Positions 1 to 4,970 of a stretch of DNA of 6,557 bases are shown piece after piece (the stretch's first letter is position 1; every line of letters starts with the position of its first letter). Both the position numbers and the translations under genes were made by a program. Below the pieces are notes generated by a model. The model was given only the letters and a program-made list of their open reading frames with translations, did not search any database and was not told the origin of the DNA. The stretch is from Calditrichota bacterium (GTDB lineage: Bacteria > Zhuqueibacterota > Zhuqueibacteria > Oleimicrobiales > Geothermoviventaceae), in assembly GCA_013152765.1 (NCBI GenBank), contig JAADFT010000117.1, positions 1 through 6,557 on the forward strand, given 5' to 3'.

Positions 1-796
1 CGTTTTTGTCCTTCTCCGCGTAGCGGTCCTTATTTGCTTTGTAGTAGGTTTCCAGGTCGCTCTCGCTCGGCTGCGGCAACTGGCTGGCGATCTCCTTCTC
101 GATCAACTTTTGAACCATCAGCTGCTTCTTCGCCTGGAACGCGCCCTCGATCACATCTTTGTCCCGGTCCAGGCCCTGGCGCTTGGCATCGTTGTAAAGC
201 AGCTCGGTGGCAATGTACTCGCGCAGGAAATTCAGCTTGTCCTGCCTGGTGCGAATGTCCTGTCGCATGCTCGGCGGCAGGCGGTTGATTTCAAAATCTA
301 AATCGCCCTGAGTGATCTCGCGGTTCCCGATTCGGGCAATCACGGCTCCGGGCCTCTTTTTCGGAACCTGCGAGGTGTCGAGACTCGTTGTCTCCACCAG
401 CGCCTGCTTTGCGTCAGCAGAACGCTGAAGGCGCTCCAGACAGGCCACGATTTGCTTGTTCACCTCGTCCATCAAACCGCTTTCCGGGTACAGGCGCTTG
501 ATCTTGATGTAGGTCGCCAAAGCGTTCTCGTAGTCGTGAAGGCGGTCGAAGTAAATGCTGGCAATCTGGAAGTTGATGTTGGCCCGTTCCCGAGGATCGA
601 GGTCGTACATGTTCAGGTACTGGCGGTAGGCATCTACGGCCTGCGCGTACAGCTCACGGTTGTACAGGTCGTTGGCGTAGGCGCGCCACTCGCTTTTCGG
701 GATGGCGGGCGCCTTCTTGCTGCAACCACTCGTGAGCACGAGCAACGCGCTCAGCACCGTCAAAGCTACCAGAATTCCTTTCGCGTTCTTCATCAT
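1..796 (-). CDS. TPR-containing PpiC/SurA-type peptidyl-prolyl isomerase lipoprotein, C-terminus cut by window edge
   Basis: The open frame runs from ATG 796 to the left edge without a stop, giving 265 visible residues. It begins MMKNAKGILV, followed by a hydrophobic stretch and a lipobox-like LTSGC (Cys25), so it is probably a lipoprotein. T at -3 is not the commonest lipobox residue, but the pattern is acceptable. Residues about 37-125 form TPR-like helices (AQAVDAYRQYL, LHDYENALATYIKIKRLYP). Residues about 150-265 match the N-terminal chaperone region of SurA/PpiC proteins: VIARIGNREITQGDLD, EINRLPPSMR, a helical arm, then LETYYKANKDRYAE, which normally leads into the PpiC rotamase domain. 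That catalytic domain would lie beyond the window, so isomerase activity is inferred. The family helps fold exported proteins in the periplasm. The start is 6 bases after the DUF58 stop, with GGTGA at 807-803 as a likely ribosome binding site, so it is probably cotranscribed and translationally coupled. ATG 793 is an equally possible start. Confidence 0.85.
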   Translation of the reverse strand, partial: MMKNAKGILVALTVLSALLVLTSGCSKKAPAIPKSEWRAYANDLYNRELYAQAVDAYRQYLNMYDLDPRERANINFQIASIYFDRLHDYENALATYIKIKRLYPESGLMDEVNKQIVACLERLQRSADAKQALVETTSLDTSQVPKKRPGAVIARIGNREITQGDLDFEINRLPPSMRQDIRTRQDKLNFLREYIATELLYNDAKRQGLDRDKDVIEGAFQAKKQLMVQKLIEKEIASQLPQPSESDLETYYKANKDRYAEKDKN

Positions 797-802
797 GACA
801 CG

Positions 803-807
803 TCACC
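803..807 (-). promoter_or_regulatory. Ribosome binding site of the TPR-PpiC gene
   Basis: The minus strand reads GGTGA here, 6 bases before ATG 796. Its TGA is also the stop codon of the DUF58 gene, which points to translational coupling. The match to the Shine-Dalgarno consensus is moderate. Confidence 0.45.
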
Positions 808-1696
808 GAAGTCGTTTGGCTCTCATGCGGAAAAAGCGCACCAACGGCTGCACGTAGGACTGGTCTGTTCTCAGCGCGACGTGGTCCACCCCGAGCGTGC
901 GAAACATGCGGTTCCGCTCCTCAACTGCCTGACTGGCGACTTCGCCGAACTCGCGGCGAAAAAGCTCATCCGTGGTGTCGACGAGCACCGTCTCGCCGGT
1001 TTCAAGATCCTCAAGCTCCACCAGCCCCACGTTCGGCAAATCGACCTCGCGCGGATCGGTGAGGGAAAACGCCACCAGGTCGTGGCGGCGATTTGCGATT
1101 TTCAGCGCCTTGCGAAACTCGGGGTTCTCGTACGGCTCACCGAGGAAATCCGACAGGAAGAAGACCACCGCCCGGCGTCGGGTCACACGCCCAAGGTACT
1201 CCAGCGCAGCGCGGGGATCCGTGCCCCGGCCTTCAGGCTCGTGGTACAACACTTCCCGGATCACCCTGAGCACGTGGCTCTTCCCCTTCTTCGGGGGCAC
1301 GAACTTCTCGATCCGGTCGGTGAAAATGATCAGGCCAACCTTGTCGTTGTTCTTGATGGCCGAAAGCGCCAGCAGCGCGCAAATTTCCGCCGCGATGTCC
1401 ACCTTGAAGGGGCCAAGTGCGCCGAACTCCTCCGTTCCACTCGCGTCGACGAGCAACATCACGGTGAGTTCGCGCTCTTCCTCGAAAACCTTGACGTACG
1501 GGTGCCCCATCCGCGCGGTCACGTTCCAGTCGATGGTGCGGATGTCGTCGCCGATCTGGTACTCGCGCACCTCGGCGAACTCCATGCCGCGGCCTTTGAA
1601 CACAGAGTGGTACTCGCCGCTAAACACGTCGTTCACGAGACCGCGCGTGCTGATCTCGATTTGCCGAACTTTCTTGAGGATTTCTTTTGGAACCAT
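803..1696 (-). CDS. DUF58 family protein (von Willebrand A-like), partner of the MoxR ATPase
   Basis: This is a complete 297-residue protein, the usual size for the family. Residues 18-64 carry the DUF58 signature: RGLVNDVFSGEYHSVFKGRG, then EVREYQIGDDIRTIDWNVTARMG. A von Willebrand A-like fold follows, with the metal-site loop LLVDASGT (D84, S86, T88) after the strand RELTVMLLVD, then KVGLIIFTD, GRGTDPRAALEYL and VVFFLSDF further on. The metal-site motif is usually DxSxS, and here the last residue is Thr, which keeps the hydroxyl. I see no signal peptide or membrane span, so it is probably cytoplasmic. DUF58 genes nearly always lie beside MoxR genes and are thought to act as adaptors for the ATPase; their biochemical role is not settled. 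It starts 24 bases after the moxR stop. No clear Shine-Dalgarno precedes ATG 1696 in the GC-rich spacer, but the N-terminus VPKEILKKVRQIEI matches the family's normal beginning. Confidence 0.95.
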   Translation of the reverse strand: MVPKEILKKVRQIEISTRGLVNDVFSGEYHSVFKGRGMEFAEVREYQIGDDIRTIDWNVTARMGHPYVKVFEEERELTVMLLVDASGTEEFGALGPFKVDIAAEICALLALSAIKNNDKVGLIIFTDRIEKFVPPKKGKSHVLRVIREVLYHEPEGRGTDPRAALEYLGRVTRRRAVVFFLSDFLGEPYENPEFRKALKIANRRHDLVAFSLTDPREVDLPNVGLVELEDLETGETVLVDTTDELFRREFGEVASQAVEERNRMFRTLGVDHVALRTDQSYVQPLVRFFRMRAKRLR

Positions 1697-1720
1697 CTTG
1701 TCGCGCCGCCGCTCGCCCGC

Positions 1721-2710
1721 TTACGGCGTTTCGATGCTGTTAATGACCCTCCGCACCAGATCTTCCGAGGTCATTTCCTCGGCCTCGGCTTCGAACGTCG
1801 GAATCACGCGGTGCCGCAAAACGTCCAGCGCGATCGTTTTCACATCCTCCGGTGTCACGTAGCCGCGTCGGCGCAAAAACGCGTGCGCCTTCGAAGCCAG
1901 GGTCAGGTAAATCGACGCGCGCGGGCTGGCGCCGTACTGAATCAATTCCTCCAGGTCTTCCAGACCGTAGTCGCGCGGCTGCCGCGTGGCGAAAACGATG
2001 TCCACGATGTAGCGCTCGATCTTCTCGTCCATGTACACGTCGTGCACCACCTCGCGCGCCCGGATGATTTCCTCCGGCGTCACCACCGGCTCAGGCTGGG
2101 GGATTTCCTTCTTGGTCATCCGGCGGAGGATTTCCAGCTCCTCCTCCTTGGACGGGTAGCCGACCGACAACTTCAGCATGAAACGGTCGACCTGCGCCTC
2201 CGGCAGCGGGTACGTTCCCTCCTGCTCGATGGGGTTCTGCGTGGCGAGCACCAGGAAGGGATCGTCGAGCGGGAAGGTTTCCTCGCCAATCGTTACCTGC
2301 CGCTCCTGCATGGCTTCCAGCAGCGCCGACTGCACCTTGGCCGGCGCGCGGTTGATTTCGTCCGCCAGAATCAGATTCGCGAAAATCGGTCCCTTCTTGG
2401 TGGTGAATTTGCCGTCGTGCTGATCGTACACAAGCGTGCCGATCAGGTCAGCAGGCAACAGGTCCGGCGTGAACTGGATGCGCTGGAACTTGGTCTGGAT
2501 GGTCGTGGAAAGTGTGCGCACGGCCAGCGTCTTCGCCAGGCCTGGCACGCCTTCCAGCAAAATGTGTCCGTTGGCCAGAAGCCCGATCAGAAGGCGCTCC
2601 ACCATGTAGCGCTGGCCAACGATGACCTTGCCTACCTCCGCCTGAATCTTGTCAACGAACGCGCTCTCCTGCCTGATCCGTTCGTGAATCGCCTGGATGT
2701 CTACGCTCAT
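1721..2710 (-). CDS. MoxR-family AAA+ ATPase
   Basis: This is a complete 329-residue protein of typical MoxR length. The motifs appear in the expected order: an N-terminal helix leading to GKVIVGQ (27-33); Walker A GVPGLAKT (54-61); the MoxR-typical FTPDLLPADLIGT (80-92); Walker B LILADEINRAP (113-123, catalytic D117 and E118); AMQERQVTI (133-141); sensor 1 ATQNPIEQEGTYPLPEAQVDRF (from 156), including arginine finger R176; and sensor 2 GASPRAS (260-266, R264) in the C-terminal lid domain. All catalytic residues are present, so an active ATPase is expected. MoxR proteins are cytoplasmic AAA+ chaperone-like ATPases that work with von Willebrand A proteins in maturing metalloenzymes, envelope complexes or stress-response factors. 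The target here is unknown. The start is supported by GGGAGG 4 bases upstream. The DUF58 gene follows after 24 bases, and the BatD-like gene lies 263 bases upstream, so a separate promoter is possible. Confidence 0.97.
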   Translation of the reverse strand: MSVDIQAIHERIRQESAFVDKIQAEVGKVIVGQRYMVERLLIGLLANGHILLEGVPGLAKTLAVRTLSTTIQTKFQRIQFTPDLLPADLIGTLVYDQHDGKFTTKKGPIFANLILADEINRAPAKVQSALLEAMQERQVTIGEETFPLDDPFLVLATQNPIEQEGTYPLPEAQVDRFMLKLSVGYPSKEEELEILRRMTKKEIPQPEPVVTPEEIIRAREVVHDVYMDEKIERYIVDIVFATRQPRDYGLEDLEELIQYGASPRASIYLTLASKAHAFLRRRGYVTPEDVKTIALDVLRHRVIPTFEAEAEEMTSEDLVRRVINSIETP

Positions 2711-2973
2711 TCCGCCTCCCGAACAAACACTCTGTCGTCAACGAATCTGCTTTTGATCAGCCTGCCTCGCAAGCGCCTGGTAAACCTGCCGGTCTCCCGC
2801 ACCTTTCCGCGTCGCGTCTACCTCAGCGGAGCCACCCTTAGGCTAGCTCGCCCACTTGATTCCCAAACGGAACCTTGCTCCCGGGAGTCTGGCCAAGCAG
2901 ACCGATTCCCGCTTGCGCCCGGCCCACAGGTTTCCACGCGTCTGGCTTTGCCACTTCCGCTGCGACCGAAGTG
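2711..2973. other. 263-base spacer between the BatD-like gene and moxR
   Basis: No credible gene was found in this stretch. Minus-strand open frames are short and give compositionally random proteins. Directly after the BatD stop is a weak hairpin (arms 2952-2957 and 2968-2973, 6 bp, 10-base loop) without a T tract, so I do not call a terminator. Three short words recur in the same order: gattccc at 2858 and 2904, cttgcNcccgg at 2874 and 2912, and gtctggc at 2887 and 2940. I could not pick a convincing promoter. The spacer is long enough to hold one for moxR, so whether BatD and MoxR share a transcript is open. Confidence 0.5.
2715..2720 (-). promoter_or_regulatory. Ribosome binding site of the MoxR gene
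   Basis: GGGAGG on the minus strand, 4 bases before ATG 2710. It is a strong Shine-Dalgarno that confirms the start of the ATPase. Confidence 0.7.
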
Positions 2974-3909
2974 CTAAACCGTCGATTCCGGCCTTTCCGC
3001 CGGGCGAACCAGCCAGAACTCCACAATCCCGTACAGACGTTCGAACTCAGCCCGGTCACCGCTGGATCCGCTGAATTTCACCCGGTCGCAGGTGCGCAAA
3101 ACTTCTTCCACCTGCGAAACCAGCCGGTCGTCCAACGTCTTCTCACGCAGCGACGTCAGCAGCTCGTCCGTCGTCAGCTCGAGGCCCGGCAGCTTGTACT
3201 TCTCACCCAGGTAGCGGCGCGCCAGCCGGGACAAATCCGCGTACGCCTGACGCAGCGGCAGGTCCGGTCTGCGAACGTCCACAGTCTGGCGGAGCTCTTC
3301 CAGCGTCTTCTCCTCGAGCGAAATCTCCGGAGCCACCGGTTCCTGCGGCTCGCGTTTTCGCCGGCGGAGAACTGCCCACCCGGCAGCGCCACCGGCGAGC
3401 ACAGCGACAAGCACGATCAAGCCCAGCCACCACCGCGACCTCTGTCCGGGCTCGGGCACCGGGTCAACCGCTTCCACCTGAAGCCGCTGGGTCACAAGCC
3501 GGTGCGACTTGCCCGTCACCGTGTCGGTGTACAGAACGGCCATGCCCTCCACGTAGCCCATCCCGAGCTCCTGCGGCTGCAGGTCGAACGTGTACTCTTT
3601 CACAGCCACCGGCCGACCGTTCTGCGTGTCCACCCGATTGGCGCTGCCCGTGCCCACGATTTTCAGATTGCGGACGACCGGGTCCTCGATCTCTGCCACC
3701 TCGTAGCGGTCGAGCGGGCCCTCCCAGCGCAGCTCGATCGTCAGCCGAACCGTGCGGTTCAGGGGAACCTGCGTTTTGTCAAGTGTGGCCGTCAGGCGAA
3801 TTTCGGGCGCCGAAAGCGAATCCGTTCCGGTCTGGCCCTTAACCTCCCACGGCAGCCACGAGACTGCCAGCAGCAACACTAAGCCCAACTTCACGCGCAA
3901 ACGGAACAC
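2974..3909 (-). CDS. BatD-like membrane protein (signal peptide, Ig-like domain, one membrane span, cytoplasmic tail)
   Basis: From GTG 3909 the protein is 311 residues. It has a signal peptide (about 1-26: MFRLRVK, then a Leu/Val core ending near VKGQ), an extracytoplasmic beta domain (about 37-148: EIRLTATLDKTQVPLNRTVRLTIEL, which is BatD-like), a membrane span (about 160-181: WWLGLIVLVAVLAGGAAGWAV) followed by RRRKRE, and a helical cytoplasmic domain. The tail carries RRYLGEKYKLPG, LTTDELL (245-251) and CDRVKFSG (274-281), a pattern shared by the C-terminal regions of BatD and DUF4381 proteins. At 311 residues it is much shorter than classical BatD, which has several extracytoplasmic domains. 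It probably works with the downstream MoxR and DUF58 proteins in an envelope process; that is inferred from gene order. I chose GTG because GGAGG lies 10 bases before it and the signal peptide then begins cleanly. An in-frame ATG at 3930 adds seven residues (MLGGILS) but has little ribosome-binding signal. Confidence 0.82.
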   Translation of the reverse strand: MFRLRVKLGLVLLLAVSWLPWEVKGQTGTDSLSAPEIRLTATLDKTQVPLNRTVRLTIELRWEGPLDRYEVAEIEDPVVRNLKIVGTGSANRVDTQNGRPVAVKEYTFDLQPQELGMGYVEGMAVLYTDTVTGKSHRLVTQRLQVEAVDPVPEPGQRSRWWLGLIVLVAVLAGGAAGWAVLRRRKREPQEPVAPEISLEEKTLEELRQTVDVRRPDLPLRQAYADLSRLARRYLGEKYKLPGLELTTDELLTSLREKTLDDRLVSQVEEVLRTCDRVKFSGSSGDRAEFERLYGIVEFWLVRPAERPESTV

Positions 3910-3919
3910 GCTCAGAATT

Positions 3920-3924
3920 CCTCC
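3920..3924 (-). promoter_or_regulatory. Candidate ribosome binding site deciding the BatD-like start
   Basis: GGAGG on the minus strand, 10 bases before GTG 3909. It lies inside the reading frame if ATG 3930 is used, so it favours the GTG start. The spacing is at the long end of the usual range, so the choice is not certain. Confidence 0.45.
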
Positions 3925-4086
3925 AAGCATTCACCGCGGCGATCTTCAGTGAAAACACTCGCAGGACCGCAGGCGCGGGCGCACAACACGCACCCGTGGT
4001 CTCCGTGAACAGGCACACCTGCCGGGCCGTGCAGCCAGGCGCAGTTGTTCAGAGCTGGATTTGCAGACAGGTCAGGCTTCGTGGCT

Positions 4087-4629
4087 TCAACGCCCCCCAC
4101 CCGAAGAGGTCGGACTCGCGTCGCCGGACTCGGTGTTCCCCTCCTGGAAAATGTCCAGATCCGTGACGTCCTTGCCCAGGTACTTGAGCTCGAACTTCAC
4201 CGACGCCGCCAGTTCGTGGTTGGGAAATTTCTTGAGAAACGTGTTGTAGGCTTCGCGGGCTTTGTCCAGGTCTTTGATGTCGTTCGCGTAGTGGTAGCCG
4301 ATCATGAAGTAGGCCTGCGCGAGGCGGGGACTGTTCGGGTACTTCTCGATCAGGCGCTTGTACGCGCCAACAGCCTTCTCGTAATCGTGCAAGTTGTTGG
4401 CGTAAATCAGACCGAGCCTGTAGAGCGCTTCCTCGCCGTGCTTACCCTGAGGGTAGCGTTTGACCAGAGCTTCGTAGGTCTTGGCGGCTTCTTTGAATTG
4501 TTCCTTGGACTCCTGAGCCTTGGCGAGGCCGAGCAACTGCTCCTCGGTCATCTTGCTCGTCTTGGAACACGAGATGATGAAGCCCATCAACAAGCTTGCG
4601 GTCACAAGCAGGGGTACAAGTGATTTCAT
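4087..4629 (-). CDS. TPR lipoprotein of BamD/YbgF type
   Basis: The mature frame is 180 residues from ATG 4629. MKSLVPLLVTASLLMGF leads to the lipobox IISC (Cys21), so this is a lipoprotein anchored in the inner or outer membrane. Three TPR-like helix pairs follow at about 29-60, 67-98 and 105-136, with a period near 38 residues: FKEAAKTYEALVKRYP, YEKAVGAYKRLIEKYP and LDKAREAYNTFLKKFP. This long period and the closing Tyr/Phe-Pro are typical of BamD (YfiO) and YbgF/CpoB C-terminal repeats, which bind partner proteins in the periplasm. The protein is shorter than BamD (about 245 residues) and ends in a low-complexity Ser/Gly tail (SGDASPTSSGGGR), so I do not call it BamD. An in-frame ATG at 4665 would add 12 residues and hide the signal peptide; AAGGAGG 5 bases before ATG 4629 supports the shorter form. 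The gene follows dnaK after 341 bases and precedes the BatD-like gene. Confidence 0.88.
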   Translation of the reverse strand: MKSLVPLLVTASLLMGFIISCSKTSKMTEEQLLGLAKAQESKEQFKEAAKTYEALVKRYPQGKHGEEALYRLGLIYANNLHDYEKAVGAYKRLIEKYPNSPRLAQAYFMIGYHYANDIKDLDKAREAYNTFLKKFPNHELAASVKFELKYLGKDVTDLDIFQEGNTESGDASPTSSGGGR

Positions 4630-4634
4630 CGACG

Positions 4635-4641
4635 CCTCCTT
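4635..4641 (-). promoter_or_regulatory. Ribosome binding site of the TPR lipoprotein gene
   Basis: AAGGAGG on the minus strand, 5 bases before ATG 4629. It is close to consensus and decides the start in favour of 4629 over the upstream in-frame ATG at 4665. Confidence 0.75.
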
Positions 4642-4840
4642 CGCGAACCTCCCAGAACAGCCCATTCTGTTTACACCGCTTTACCCACCCGCGACACGCC
4701 ACAACGCGTGCCGAAATCATCACTCTTTAAATTCAGCAAGTGGTGGAAGGTTTCCCGCAAAATTCGTCCGCTGCGAGCGGCCCGAAACCCGTTCAGGCTC
4801 CGCGCCAGCCTCGCCGCCCGCTCGGAAGAACCAGGGCAGT

Positions 4841-4871
4841 GCCGCCCCGAAAGCAGAAAGCTCGGGGCGGC
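4841..4871 (-). terminator. Candidate dnaK terminator hairpin, no T tract
   Basis: There is a perfect 10-bp inverted repeat, gccgccccga (4841-4850) and tcggggcggc (4862-4871), with an 11-base loop. It starts 99 bases beyond the dnaK stop. The GC-rich stem would be stable, but neither strand shows a run of T after it, so it is not a textbook intrinsic terminator. It could be a transcript 3'-end stabiliser, a Rho-assisted stop, or a binding site. Confidence 0.4.
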
Positions 4872-4970
4872 GGTCCTACTGCAAGTTGCCTCCTGTGGCC
4901 AGATTCGCCGGGCTCTTAGCAAGACCACGACCGAGCACCCGTACGTCCTGAGAGAACAGACCGTCGGTCG

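Larger units (their letters stand above)
4630..4970. other. 341-base intergenic stretch between dnaK and the TPR lipoprotein gene
   Basis: Besides the ribosome binding site near 4638 and the inverted repeat at 4841-4871, I see nothing coding here. Open frames crossing it are short, Arg/Ala/Ser-rich and lack family features. An AT-richer patch around 4718-4736 (minus strand GAATTTAAAGAGTGATG) could be part of a promoter for the lipoprotein gene, but I could not find a well-spaced -35/-10 pair. Confidence 0.5.

Noticed and set aside
2952..2973. Hairpin directly after the BatD-like stop (6-bp arms, 10-base loop)
   Set aside because: The stem is short and no T run follows on the minus strand, so a terminator call is not supported.
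2838..3059. 73-residue minus-strand frame running from the BatD tail into the spacer
   Set aside because: It is out of frame with BatD across a well-supported domain, and its sequence has no family signature or start signal.
4000..4060. Possible stem TGCGCCTG/CAGGTGTG after the TPR lipoprotein gene
   Set aside because: It needs several G-T pairs and a 14-base loop, and has no T tract. It is too weak to call.
3912..4100. 62-residue minus-strand frame with several Cys and His (HGDHGCVLCARACG) in the spacer before the BatD-like gene
   Set aside because: It overlaps the end of the lipoprotein gene and the start of the BatD-like gene, has no ribosome binding site that I can see, and matches no metal-binding family. 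The Cys/His clustering is plausible by chance in GC-rich DNA.
4680..4740. Promoter search upstream of the TPR lipoprotein (TTGCTG, TTGTGG and an AT-rich patch)
   Set aside because: No -35/-10 pair with correct spacing and good matches, and no clear Bacteroidetes-type or sigma-54 pattern.
4671..4928. 85-residue minus-strand frame between dnaK and the TPR lipoprotein
   Set aside because: Arg/Ala/Ser-rich, crosses the perfect hairpin, and lacks a Shine-Dalgarno or recognisable domain.
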